A DNA stretch of 64,000 bases from Elysia crispata (lineage: Eukaryota; Mollusca; Gastropoda; Plakobranchidae), in assembly GCA_033675545.1 (NCBI GenBank), contig JAWDGP010006766.1, positions 86,001 through 150,000 on the forward strand, given 5' to 3'. Below, in pieces: positions 22,240-34,504 of this stretch. Each line of letters starts with the position of its first letter. Within the stretch, counting starts at the first letter, position 1. The notes beneath the pieces were generated by a model. That model did no database searches, was not told the DNA's origin, and was given only the letters and a program-made list of their open reading frames with translations. Position numbers and translations under genes: made by a program.

Positions 22240-25200
22240 GGCTAATTCTAGGCTACGACGGTAGTTACTAACAGATAGGTCAGATATTGATTCTAGGCTA
22301 TCATAGTAGTTACCTATAGACTAATTCTATGACAGTAGATGTCATAAACTGGTCAGAGACTAATGCTATGCTAAGACAATAGTTACCAATCAGTGCTTCA
22401 GATATTAATTCTAGGCTAAGCCAGTAGTTGTTATCTGCTGGGTCAGGGACTAATTCTAGGCTAAGCCAGTAGTTGTTATCTGCTGGGTCAGGGACTAATT
22501 CTAGGCTAAACCAGTAGTTGTTATCTTCTGGGTATGTGACTAATTTAAGGCTAAGCGAGTAGTTGTTATTTGCTGGGTCAGGGCCAAGTTCTAGGCTAAG
22601 CCAGTAGTCGTTATTTGCTGAGTAAGTGGCTAATTTTATGCTAAGCGAGTAGTTGCTATTAGCTGAGTCAGGGACAAGTTCTAGGCTAAGCCAGTAGTTG
22701 TTATCTGCTGGGTCAGGGACTAAATCTAGGCTAAGCCAGTAGTTCTTATCTGCTGGGTCAGGAACTAATTCTAGGCTAATCCAGTAGTTGTTATCTGCTG
22801 GATCATGGACTTGTTCTAGGCTAAGACAGTAGTTGTTACTAGCTTTGTAAGGGATTATTTCTAGGCCAAGCAGGTAGTTGTTATTTGCTCGGTCAGGAAC
22901 TAATTCTAGGCTAAGCCAATAGTTGTTATTTGCTGGGTCATGGACTAGATCTAGGCTAACCCAGTAGTTGTTATCTGCTGGTCAGGGACTAATTCTAGGA
23001 TAACCTAGTAGTTGTTATTTGATGGGTCATGGACTAGTTCTATGTTAAGCCAATAGTTGTTTTTTGCTGGGTCATGGATTAGTTCTAGGCTAAGACAGTA
23101 GTTGTTATTGGCTTTGTAAGGGATTATTTCTAGGCCAAGCTGGTAGTTGTTATTTGCTCGGTCAGGGACTAATTCGAGGCTAAGACAGTAGTTGTCATTT
23201 GTTGGGTGAGTGACTAATTCTAGGCTAAGCCAGTAGTTGCTATTTCGTGGGTCAGAAACTAATTCTAGGCTAAGCCAATAGTTGTTCTTTGCTGGGTCAT
23301 GGACTAGTTCTAGGCTAAGCCAGTTGTTGTTATCTGCTGGTCAGGGACTAGTTCTAGGCTAAGCCAGTAGTTGTTATTTGCTGGGTCAGGGACTAATTCA
23401 GAAGCCAGTAGTTGTTATTTGCTGGGTCATGGACTAGTTCTAGGCTAAGCCAATAGCTGTTATTTGCTGGGTCATGAATAAGTTCTAGGCTAAGCCAGTA
23501 GTTGTTATTTGCTGGGTCAAGGACTAATTCTAGGCTAAGCCAGTAGTTGGTATCTGCTGGGTCAAGGACTAATTCTAGGCTAAGCCAGTAGTTGTTATTT
23601 GCTGGGTCAGGGACTAATTCTAGGCTAAGCCAGTAGTTGTTATCTGCTGGCTCAGGGACTAATTCTAGGCTAAGGCAGTAGTTGTTATTTGCTGGGTCAG
23701 GGACTAATTCTAAGCTAAGCCAGTAGTTGTTTTTTGCTGGGTCAGGGACTAATTCTAGACTAAGCCAGTAGTTGTTATCTGCTGGATCAGGGACTAATTC
23801 TAGGATAAGCCAGTAGTTGTTATTTGCCGGGTCATGGACTAAATCTAGGCTAAGCCAATAGTTATCATTTGATGGGTCATGGACTAGTTCTAGGCTAAGC
23901 CAGTAGTTGTTATCTGCTGGTCAGGGACTAGTTCTAGACTTAGCCAGTAGTTGTTTTTTGCTGGGTCAGTGACGAATTCTAGGCCAAGCAGTAGTTGTTA
24001 TTTGCTTGGTAAGAGATTATATGTAGGCCAAGCTGGTAGTTGTTATTTGCTCGGTCAGGGACTAATTCGAGACTAAGACAGTAGTTGTCATATTTTGGAT
24101 GAGTGACTAATTCTAGGCCAAGGCAGTAGTTGCTATTTCGTTGGTCAGGGACCAGTTCTAGGCTAAGCCAGTAATTGTTATTTGCTTCGCCAGGAACTAA
24201 TTCTAGACTAAGCCAGTAGTTGTTATTTGCCGGGTAAGTGTCTAATTGCTGGGTCAGGGACTAATTCTAGGCTAAGCCAGTAGTTGTTATCTGCTGGTCA
24301 GGGACTAGTTCTAGACTAAGCCAGTAGTTGTTATTTGCTCGGTCAGGAACTAATTCTAGGCTAAGCCAATAGTTGTTATTTGCTGGGTCATGGACTAGAT
24401 CTAGGCTAACCCAGTAGTTGTTATCTGTGGTCAGGGACTAATTCTAGGATAAGCTAGTAGCTGTTATTTGCTGGGTCATGGACTAGTTCTAGGCTAAGCC
24501 AGTAGTTGTTATCTGCTGGACAGGGACTAGTTCTAGGCTAAGCCAGTAGTTGTTATTTGCTGGGTCAGGGACTAATTCAGAAGCCAGTAGTTGTTATTTG
24601 CTGGGTCATGGACTAGTTCTAGGCTAAGCCAGTAGTTGTTATTTGCTGGGTCAGGGACTAGTTCTAGGCTAAGCCAGTAGTTGTTATTTGCTGGGTCAGG
24701 GACTAATTCAGAAGCCAGTAGTTGTTATTTGCTGGGTCATGGACTAGTTCTAGGCTAAGCCAGTAGTTGTTATCTGCTGGGTCAGGGACTAGTTCTAGGC
24801 TAAGCCAGTAGTTGTTATTTGCTGGGTCAGGGACTAATTCAGAAGCCAGTAGTTGTTATTTGCTGGGTCATGGATAAGTTCTAGGCTAAGACAGTAGTTG
24901 TTATTGGCTTTGTAAGGGATTATTTTTAGGCCAAGCTGGTAGTTGTTATTTGCTCGGTCAGGGACTAATTCGAGGCTAAGACAGGAGTTGTCATTTGTTG
25001 GGTGAGTGACTAATTCTAGGCTAAGCCAGTAGTTGCTATTTCGTGGGTCAGGAACTAATTCTAGGCTAAGCCAATAGTTGTTCTTTGCTGGGTCATGGAC
25101 TAGTTCTAGGCTAAGCCAGTAGTTGTTATCTGCTGGTCAGGGACTAGTTCTAGGCTAAGCCAGTAGTTGTTATTTGCTGGGTCAGGGACTAATTCAGAAG

Positions 25201-27415
25201 CCAGTAGTTGTTATTTGCTGGGTCATGGACTAGTTCTAGGCTAAGCCAATAGTTGTTATTTGCTGGGTCATGGATAAGTTCTAGGCTAAGCCAGTAGATG
25301 TTATTTGCTGGGTCAGGGACTAATTCTAGGCTAAGCCAGTAGCTGTTATCTGCTGGCTCAGGGACTAATTCTAGGCTAAGCCAGTAGTTGTTCTTTGCTG
25401 GGTCATGGACTAGTTCTAGGCTAAGCCAGTAGTTGTTATCTGCTGGTCAGGGACTAATTCTAGGATTAACCAGTAGTTTTTATCTGCTGGGTTAGGGACT
25501 AATTCAGAAGCCAATAGATGTTATTTGCTGTATCATGGATCAGTTCTAGGCTAAGACAGTAGTTGTTATTGGCTTTGTAATGGATTATTTCTAGGCCAAG
25601 CTGGTAGTTGTTATTTGCTCGGTCAGGGACTAATTCGAGGCTAAGACAGTAGTTGTCATTTGTTGGGTCAGTGATTATATCTAGGCTAAGCCAGTACTTG
25701 TTATTTGATGGGTCATGGACTAGTTCTAGGCTAAGCCAGTAGTTGTTTTTTGCTGGGTCAGGGACTAATTCTAGGCTAAGCCAATAGTTGTTATTTGATG
25801 GGTCATGGACTAGTTCTAGGCGAAGCCAGTAGTTGGTATTTGCTGGGTCAGGGACTAATTCTAGGCTAAGCCAGTAGTTGTTTTTTTCTGGGTCAGGGAC
25901 TGATTCTAGGATAAGCCAGTAGTTGTTATCTGCTGGATCAGGGACTAATTCTAGGATAAGCCAGTAGTTGTTATTTGCCCGGTCATGGACTAAATCTAGG
26001 CTAAGCCAGTAGTTGTTATTTGCTGGGTCATGGACTAGTTCTAGGCTAAGCCAGTAGTTGTTATCTGCTGGTCAGGGACTAGTTCTAGACTTAGCCAGTA
26101 GTTGTTTTTTGCTAGATTAGGGATTAATTCTAGGCTAAGCCAGTAGTTGTTATTTGCTGGGTCATGGACTAGTTCTAGGCTTAGCCAGTAGTTTTTTTTT
26201 GCTGGGTCAGTGACGAATTCTAGGCCAAGGCAGTAGTTGTTATTTGCTTGGTAAGAGATTATATGTAGGCCAAGCTGATAGTTGTTATTTGCTCGGTCAG
26301 GGACTAATTCGAGACTAAGACAGTAGTTGTCATATTTTGGATGAGTGACTAATTCTAGGCCAAGCCAGTAGTTGCTATTTCGTGGGTCAGTTACCAGTTC
26401 TAGGCTAAGCCAGTAGTTGTTATTTGCTTCGCCAGGGACTAATTCTAGACTAAGCCAGTAAGTGTCTAATTGCTGGGTCAGGGACTAATTCTAGGCTAAG
26501 CCAGTAGTTGTTATCTGCTGGTCAGGGACTAGTTCTAGACTAAGCTAGTAGTTGTTATTTGCTGGGTCATGGACTAGTTTTAGGTTAAGCCAATAGTTTT
26601 TTTTTGCTGAGTCATGGATTAGTTCTAGGCTAAGACAGTAGTTGTCTTTGGCTTTGTAAGGGATTACTTTTAGGCCAAGCTGGTAGTTGTTATTTGCTGG
26701 GTCAGGGAGTAATTTTAGGATAAGCCAGTAGTTGTTATTTGCTGGGTCATGGACTAGTTCTAGGCTAAGCCAATAGTTGTTATTTGCTGGATCATGGACT
26801 AGTTCTAGGCTAAGCCAGTAGTTGTTATCTGCGGGTCAGGGACTAATTCTAGGCTAAGCCAGTAGTTGTTATCTGCTGGGTCAGGGACTAAATCTAGGCT
26901 AAGCCAGTAGTTTTTTTTTTGCTGGGTCAGGGATTAATTCTAGGCTAAGGCAGTAGTTGTTATTTGCTGGGTCAGTGACTAATTCTAGGCCAAGGCAGTA
27001 GTTGTTATTTGCTTGGTAATTGATTATATGTAGGCCAAGCTGGTAGTTGTTATTTGCTCGGTCAGGGACTAATTCGAGTCTAAGACAGTAGTTGTCATAT
27101 TTTGGATGAGTGACTAATTGTAGGCCAAGCCAGTAGTTGCTATTTCGTGGGTCAGGGACTAGTTCTAGGCTAAGCTAGTAGTTGTTATTTGCTCGGTCAT
27201 GGACTAATTCGAGACTAAGACAGTAGTTGTCATATTTTGGATGAGTGACTAATTCTAGACCAACCCTGTTGTTGCTATTTCGTGGGTCAGGGACTAGTTC
27301 TAGGCTAAGCCAGTAGTTGTTATTTGTTAGTTCATGGACTAGTTCTAGTGTTAGCCAGCAGTTGGTGTATATACTGGATCAGTAACTAATTGTAGGCTAA
27401 GACAGTAGCTCATTA
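22240..27415. repeat. 45-bp minisatellite array, ~5.2 kb (intronic)
   Basis: More than a hundred tandem units of about 45 bp, typical unit tctaggctaagccagtagtt then gttatttgctgggtcaggga then ctaat. Diverged unit types (ggctttgtaagggattattt; gccaagctggtagttgttat; tttgttgggtgagtgactaa) occur together in a fixed order at several places, indicating higher-order structure. It fills most of the intron between the first transmembrane exon (E19) and the first PLAT exon (E20). Confidence 0.96.
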
Positions 27416-27565
27416 TCGATGGCGACCATGTTTTATGATGAATCTGTTTAGTATTAATGTACAGATAGATCGTTACAACAGGTCCTATCACCGAAGACTT
27501 TCAGTGTAATAATCATGCTCTGTACTTTGAGCTAGCCGGAAGCAATAGAGATATCTAAGACGTAC

Positions 27566-27793
27566 ACACTCGTTCTCTTGAGTATCTTGGAAAAACGCCC
27601 AGTAGCAGTAGAAAAGGACAATGATGAGACTTAGCAATATAAAGAACGCTGGGAGTAGCGTTGGGCCGTAGTAGTCCAGGACGCGAGGCTCGAAATCTCT
27701 CAAGTGCTCCATTGCCAAGCCTTTCTTGGCCGAGTAGACGGCGTCAACGTAGCAGTTACATTTGACAGCGTTTGGATTCTTTGATGGAACACT
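27566..27793 (-). CDS. Polycystin-1-like exon E19: end of GPS and transmembrane segment 1
   Basis: 228 nt, phase 0 both ends. The acceptor is ttcacttctacag and the donor is GTACGT. It starts SVPSKNPNAVKCNCYVDAVY, the second half of a GPS-like motif (C-x-C), then a linker with a charged RDFEPR, then the hydrophobic helix YYGPTLLPAFFILLSLIIVL and FYCYWAFF. The cytoplasmic tail ends DTQENEC. The canonical H-L-T/S after the Cys pair is absent. Reading continues past the donor to a stop at 27,488, but the phase-0 join to E20 is the better model. Confidence 0.85.
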
Positions 27794-28044
27794 CTGTAGA
27801 AGTGAAGGGAGAGAATCGACCAATATTCTTTGAAAACTTACACAAGGCCTGGCTCAATTGGCTCATTGGTCACACTACAGGTAACAGCAAAGGTATGGAC
27901 GATATTTTATACTTGTAAGTCAACATCTATTCGATGAAATAAAAAAAATCGATTTAAAAGATGCTTGGGAAGAGAGTCGTAAATATCGTAAATGTGCAGG
28001 GTACGAGTGGAGTTTAAAGGATGAGTGATGAAAATTGTACACAC

Positions 28045-28191
28045 CTGGCACTTTTCGTCAGTCCTCCAACTCTTTCCGAAGAGGTAGAAGCAGTCAGAAC
28101 GGTGAATCTTCACATTGATGGTCACGTTGTTCACCTTGTCAACCTTTCGAGGGAGATTTCGCGTATCAGTAACTATGAGGGATCTTGTTTT
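28045..28191 (-). CDS. Polycystin-1-like exon E18: first half of GPS motif
   Basis: 147 nt, phase 0 both ends, donor GTGTGTAC. The acceptor (aataatctag) is poor. The translation ends VTINVKIHRSDCFYLFGKSW then RTDEKCQ. The spacing C...W...C followed by C-x-C in E19 fits the GPS motif of polycystins and adhesion receptors, which sits just outside the first membrane segment. Confidence 0.78.
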
Positions 28192-29039
28192 CTAGATTAT
28201 TGATTTTCATTTTTGATACTCAAAGACCTGGGCAACGGAGTTCTGATTCATCCTGGGAGTTTTAGTAACAATTCATGGGAGACCATAGATGTCACCCGAC
28301 TACACAGGATTTGGTCTCCCCCTTTGTTCCTTGTCTGATATACCCAGCCCACAACACAGTGAGCTGGTACCTATTTAAACTTAGGTTTCCGTCAGGCATG
28401 TTGAATAGAAAAGTTGAGGCCTTAAACTCATCGACTCGAACCAACGAAGGAGGTCAGTGTAAATATCAGGGCGCAGGCTCTTGGCCCACAGCCATCGGCA
28501 CTCCGGCCAATGATGATTGCTGCAAAATGATTTCTAGTAATCAGATGTAATATGAAACTGATTTTCAGTTTTTCTTCACATTATACGACTTCTAGAAACG
28601 CAAATAGTTCAATGACTTGGGCAATATTTTTTTTTGAAGTTGCCCTGAGAATAGTACTAATCTCGCCTGCAAACACTCAATATTTCCAACCTAATTCTGC
28701 ACACATGCGCAGAAAGTGCCCCAAACTTGCCTTGTGATAATGCGGTCTCATAAACCTTTGGGTTTTACATGTTCTATAGTCGTATAGATCGAATAGAGCA
28801 GATCCTGGAAGTAACTGAAGACAGGGTTGAATGCCTCTGGCTTCATATGCATGCCAGCCTCTCTGTTTGTATCTCTCACGCTTTTCTTTCTGCTTCTTTC
28901 TTTTTTTTTGTTTCTAATATCACTCTCTTTTTTGCTTTCCCCGGTTCACTCTCTTTCTGTCTGTCCGTTGACTCTCTGTTTGTCCTCTATATCATTAAGC
29001 TCTATCATTCTATCTCTTGTCTTGTCTTGTTTCGGCAAG

Positions 29040-29100
29040 GCGATGGTTGACGTATCGAGGTGTAGGTTCGATCCCTGTCCATTCCAGCTGTCCTTACGAT
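29040..29100 (+). repeat. Possible tRNA-derived SINE head
   Basis: An RNA polymerase III B-box-like ggttcgatccc at 29,065-29,075 is preceded by ggcaaggcgatggttgac, which weakly resembles an A box. The flanks are T-rich and no cloverleaf is evident, so a tRNA gene is not called. A SINE fragment is a guess. Confidence 0.25.
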
Positions 29101-29205
29101 TTTTGTCTTCCGTCTTTTTTCTCGGTCTCGAGCAAGTTCTTGTTTTCTGGTTGATTTTTCTATACTATTTGTCGCTTTGTCTCTGATTGTATGTCTCTAA
29201 ATGTC

Positions 29206-29236
<31 letters not shown>

Positions 29237-30546
29237 TCCTGTATCTGCCTCTCTCTAAAATCATTCTTTCAATTATATTGACCGATTTATGGACTTCTCT
29301 CGCATTGTTAGATGTAATTTGTAAATTTTGGACCTAAACATTGAAAACGTTTCTCATCATTTATTGTCAAAAAGTGAAATTTCTCAACGTTCACTTCTTT
29401 TATTTATATTTTTTTTTACTCTTTTAGTTGATGTTAAAATATCAGGCACTCAATGATTTTTTTAAAGATTTGGTCTATTTCGAAGACATACTGTACAAAA
29501 GTTGTATCAGTTGTCATCCACAAATGTACCTGTACAACTTCCACAAATGAAGCAGCAAGTTACAGCTTCTCATTTACATAAATGTGTCTATGTGAAATTC
29601 TTCTCACTTATGTAAGAAAAAAATGTTGAGCACCTCAGACTATTTATTCTTTTTTTTTCACGCTAAGCAAAGATCCAATGGTCCATGGCTAGTTCGCTTA
29701 CATTTTATTTCAGCCACCCAATATATTTTCATTTATTTTCTGTCAGAAAGTTACATCCCAGAGAGAAATGTTAAAAAATGAAATTATGATCACACTAAGT
29801 TAATTTATCAAGCTTAACGAGGCTTGTTGAAAATATCACCAGAGCTTGCCGAGGTTGAAAAGGCGGGTAGAATCGTTTCTGAGAACCGATTCAATCGCGT
29901 CGACGATTCTCGACTTCGATTCTCCGATTCCCCAATTCTCCGATTCTGACTCTTATTGTGAGCTAATCTGGTACGCTGGCTCGGACACAACAAAAGCAAG
30001 GTAGGAAAGGCGGAGGTTGCGCCACACGCAAAGTCGTTGAGAAGGTTGGGAAGAGGGAGGGAAGGATAATAAATATTGTGGGTTTCACGTCTCTTGTCAC
30101 TGGTACTATGTGGGGATAGTGTGAACTTAGTTCCTACACGTGTAAGGAAGTGGTTGGCGCCCCCTTAGCTGAGATCGGATCGGAGGATTGGTGAAGGAAA
30201 GGGGCTTAGTTATGGCTGGCTGAGTGGCTGTGGGTGACAGGAAACAAAAGATACCTCACCTTAGTTGATATTGATGGGTGTTTAGGCCCTTCAAACACAC
30301 TAAGGCTTAGGCTAATTCCATTCTGGCGTTCGATGGGGAGCAACGAGTCCATTCTGTTTCTAATTTTTTTTTTTATTTCTCTCGATTGCGTCAATTTGTA
30401 CTCCCTAATTTTGCCAACTTCCAAAATTCTGAACAAATAAAAAGAAGCAATCAATGTACAATGTTGTTTTTACGGTTACCGTTCCTCTCGAGAATCGAAT
30501 TGGAATCGGCAGTTCTACGATTCTCGACTCCAGTGCCCATCCTTAC

Positions 30547-30750
30547 CAGGCTGTAGTTTGCTAACAAGGGTTGAAAATCGGGATGAGCCATGTGGTCACT
30601 GTCGCGTTTTTTGCGGAGTAGATGGCCATTAAAGTCGCTATTCACTTCAATGGCCTTCTCAATGGAGGGCTGACCAAAGCCAGTGCCAAACACGGTGGGC
30701 ACTCGCAGCATGAAGAAGAACCGACTCAGCGGATATTCAAATTTGTAGTA
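30547..30750 (-). CDS. Polycystin-1-like exon E17 (extracellular, before GPS)
   Basis: 204 nt, phase 0 both ends, acceptor ttcttttcag, donor GTAAGGATG. It starts YYKFEYPLSRFFFMLRVPTV then FGTGFGQPSIEKA, then a charged stretch with HLLRKKRDSD, and ends with NYSL. No separate domain is named, but in this family this region forms the GAIN-like fold just upstream of the GPS. Relatively GC-rich coding sequence compared with the surrounding introns. Confidence 0.78.
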
Positions 30751-31537
30751 CTGAAAAGAAATAAAGACCCAATGAAACCGAAGCGAAAAACACCAGCCAA
30801 GTCCTTTTCTCAAAGCTTGGCCTAACAAACTCAGCTGTGACATAGGGGTTTGGGTGACGGTCAGGTGGAGATTTGTGTTCAAGTAGAGCATACAGCCATG
30901 CATCAAGTAATAAAATCTATGAACAATCGAATATATGTGAAACTTGATAAAGAACTAGCCGATTTGTGCACGCTTGTAACTAGAAAGATTTATAAAGTTT
31001 ATTCATTTATTAATCGTTTTGATCGGTTTTAACTGACCAGACTTTATTAGTAGAGATAAAAATTGCTGAAAAAATGGTGATTTTTATTTGTAGCAATCTG
31101 ACAAGCCGTTGAGATCTTTGACATCATTTAGACATTAGTTCAATAAGCTTATTTTTTTTCTTATCATTCTTGAGAATCGGTGGGCTGCTTGTTTATTGAC
31201 GGAATCACGGTTTGAGTAAAACATTAACTGCTATTTACTCTCTTGCAATGAGAAGAATCTCACTAATAATTTCGATCATTAATTCAAGCCTCAGAGTCTA
31301 CAAGTACAACATCTTTAAGGAAAGCAGAAAATAAGAGCTATCGCGTAGATTTCAATTTTCACCTTTTTTTTTAAATAATACTTCACGCGATATTCTGTTT
31401 GTCTTCAAACAGCGATCTATGATTCGGACACGCATCTGATAAGGCATTACAATGAATTCTGTAAAGTTCTCGATATAGGAGGGTGACCGTTATAACAGTT
31501 ATGACTCTTGATCTAACGCCAGTGCATGTGTACCCAC

Positions 31538-31714
31538 TTTCGGTGCTTTAGGCATGAAGTAAGCGACTTTGTCTGTAACTTCGACGAATTTTGCACCAAT
31601 AAAGTTGAGGTACTCCGAGGGGTACTTGGCTGGGAGAGCAGCAAAACTAAAGTTGTACAATCCGCTATTGGTCTCAATGCCCAGCGTCAGATTGTAGCGG
31701 TCTGTACGGGCTAC
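31538..31714 (-). CDS. Polycystin-1-like exon E16 (extracellular, GAIN-like region)
   Basis: 177 nt, phase 0 both ends, acceptor tgtttcaccag. Two donors overlap at the 3' end: GTGGGT keeps phase 0 for E17, whereas GTACAC four bases later would break the frame. It contains RYNLTLGIETNSGLYNFSFA and YLNFIGAKFVEVTDKVAYFM. NLT and NFS are N-glycosylation sequons, fitting an extracellular location. Confidence 0.76.
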
Positions 31715-33169
31715 CTGGTGAAACAGCCACCCATTATTTCATGGTTTAGGGGAATGGGAACCAGACAGAAAAAAAGTATAAACATTATTAAACAAAACGG
31801 AACTTAACTTGAAAGGTTAGATTATAATCTTGCAAACTTAAGAGCAAGATTCCAAACAAATAAACATAAAGTAAAAGTTCATTGAGACTTTGGATTAATG
31901 TTAGCACTTGCTGGTATCATTCCTGCCATTTTTATCGAACTGAATGTCTGTCAACTTGTTTGCATTGAATAAAAACATGTGAACAATTTATTTCATGCAT
32001 GTATTTTTGAGATTCTGTATTCTGGCAAACAGGTAATTTTCTTGCACCAGAAAGTTGAAAGTATAGAATATCTTCTATCGTTCAGAGAAGTCCGGCCATT
32101 TATTAAAGTGGCGCTGTTGAATGTTTCTCAGATCTTGTTGCGTAGGTCACAGTTTGATTGGACCGTCAGCTACAGGATGTGCTCTGCCCTAAGCCAACAG
32201 ATTTCTGTTTATCTTTTCTTGGACAGAGGATTGTGACAATGTTTCTGAATGATAAATGCTGGATTTAAACTAATCCTCAGTCTGTGATTTCGTGGGGTCC
32301 AGACAATCAATCATTTCGTTTGAACAAGATCGTTTTTACCAGGTTTTAAGCTCTGCGCCCCAAGTTGTAAAATGTCTCCATGCTCGCGCGATCGTTTCGC
32401 TGATTCCATTGTCGACAAGCAGGAAGTTAAGCTTTCTTTCTAAGTAAGCAAACTTCTTTCTCTTCAATATTTTGTGTTTTAAAAGTCCCATTTTGCATTT
32501 TTTTTTTCATTAGCTCAAGTACTTTATTTTTTTTTATGTTTTAAAACATTGCAATTATCTAGCCTTATAGAATGATGCAGTCGCTCCACTGACAATGGAA
32601 ACTTCTTTGTTATGTTTGACCCAGAAGCGCAGATCTCATTTGTTTTTGCTGTAAAACAAGTCTCGACATGGAAAAAGTTTGTACATTCTTTTACAAAGAG
32701 TACTCTCTTTCCAAGATGGTAGCCTTTTGGTTCTCTAAGGTGAATCATCTATGCAAATATAGAGTCATAATAATGTGGTGAACATGTCTTTGTCACATTG
32801 CAGTTCCTTAAGACTGGTGGATCTTTTGTATTTCAAACAATCTCCTATTTTTAAGATATTCAATCCTTACCAGCCACTGTTGCAGATCCTGGAACAATTC
32901 TGTTTTCAAATTTAAAATCATTTATCTAGAGAAGTAGACAAAAACTCTAAAATTCTCAGACTTTCAAATATAAAGTAGTATATGCACACGGATGGCGTTC
33001 AGTGGCAAGTGACAAGGATGTTGTAGGCTTTGCGCTAACCACCTTGTAAAATATTTGCTTTTAATTCAACGTCATCATATGCGACTTTTGGATCTTGAAA
33101 CAGCCTGCAATTACTTTATTATTCTTCCAGATCTCCCACCACACATTCTTTATTGTTCTCCTCCAGATC

Positions 33170-33370
33170 TATCTTCTCAGTGGCAGTTTGCTACACCATC
33201 ACTGGTTCTGATCTTATCCTTAGAGGCTGCGTCAGAAGTCGATGGCAATCTGAAACACCATCACCTGGCCATGACCTTATTTATAGAGCCTGCGTCAGAG
33301 GTCGCTGGCAGCCAGGCATATCATCAACTGGCCCTGACCTCATTTCTAGACGTTGCGTCTAAGCTGGCAT
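33170..33370. repeat. 63-bp tandem repeat, about three copies
   Basis: Units around ctgcgtcagaagtcgatggc repeat with a 63-bp period (gtcag/gtct at 33,231, 33,294 and 33,357). The period keeps two plus-strand frames open (105 and 69 codons). No splice signals or domain support coding. Confidence 0.8.
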
Positions 33371-33661
33371 GACGTTTTCCTTTTCTGAACTCTGTATTGC
33401 TTTATAAAGTATTGGGCCGAAGAAGGGAAAATCGGGCTAAACCTTGCTTAGCTCTGAAACATATTCGTGTTGAAGCTTTTGTAAATAACTATTAAAAAAT
33501 CGCATAACCTGCTTGTCTCGGGCACATTTTTTTTTCTCTCTACTTCTGCCTTGTTCAGAAAAGCGCTAAAGGATACAATTTTGTTGACCGTAACCGTCTG
33601 CCATTTTCTTATGAGGGCATAATTATGTCAAAAGTACCTCTAACAAAACCACTAGGCTTAC

Positions 33662-33744
33662 AGCAAATATGATGCATGTAGAGTCCACAACATCATTTTT
33701 TACTTCAAGAACTTTCATCAACATATCCTGACCCTTTTGAGCTT
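33662..33744 (-). CDS. Polycystin-1-like exon E15 (extracellular)
   Basis: 83 nt. The acceptor is ttttttctcattgccag and the donor is consensus, GTAAGCC. Phase 1 in, phase 0 out, matching E14 and E16. The translation is AQKGQDMLMKVLEVKNDVVD then STCIIFA. Assigned by splice signals and phase; no domain recognised on its own. Confidence 0.68.
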
Positions 33745-34427
33745 CTGGCAATGAGAAAAAAATCCCATAACATTATTATAAATTCCTCAAAAAGTTAGTA
33801 TCAAAAGATAAGCGTAATAATTGAAGGGTCAGAATGTACTTGGATGAAGAATTGTATACTTAGTATATTTTCTCGTCTATAAAAAAACTTTTTAATGTCA
33901 CACCCAATGAGTCATGCTCGTTTCTTTTCTCGCTATTAGTAATAACCAATTGTTAGCTGTCAAGGGATTCTTACCAGACTGTCATCAACGCATTGGAATA
34001 TCCGCATTTATTTTCTGTCAGCATTGGCATTTGACTTATTTTTGACAGTTGTAGATACCTATCATCTAGATACGCTTCTATGGTCATTCTAAGTTGTACA
34101 AACTTTTATTGTTTAATCTCCATTCTACACGTAGGAAGAAAGGTGGCATAGCCCCACGGCAATCCACAGAGGGCAGTTTCTACAATCTATCTTCAATTGG
34201 GAGGAGTAAGCCACAAGGTCAAGGTCGGTCCGGATCGATCTCGATCATGAATAATCCTACTGCTAGCCTACAAAAAAATTTAAGACTACAGATTTAAAAA
34301 CAAAAGTTATGTTTGGAAAAGAAGGTAAAGCTAAGACTGCCTGTAATGTCTAAAAAAAAATCCTCAGCATATCCAACGGAAGGTGTAAAATATTGACATA
34401 AAAATTTAAATTTTAAAATGCTATTTC

Positions 34428-34504
34428 ATTGCTAGTGAAGCACTATTATATTTTAAAGTGATCGCCATAGTGAAGCACCATTATATTTTAAAGTGATCGC
34501 CATG
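34428..34504. repeat. Short tandem duplication (about 40 bp)
   Basis: The sequence tgaagcactattatatttta then aagtgatcgcca occurs twice in tandem with one or two differences, in the E14-E15 intron. Confidence 0.8.

Noticed and set aside
22240..27415. CRISPR array
   Set aside because: Direct tandem repeats without unique spacers, in an intron of an animal gene.
29040..29100. tRNA gene
   Set aside because: Only a B-box-like sequence is convincing; no cloverleaf can be folded by eye.
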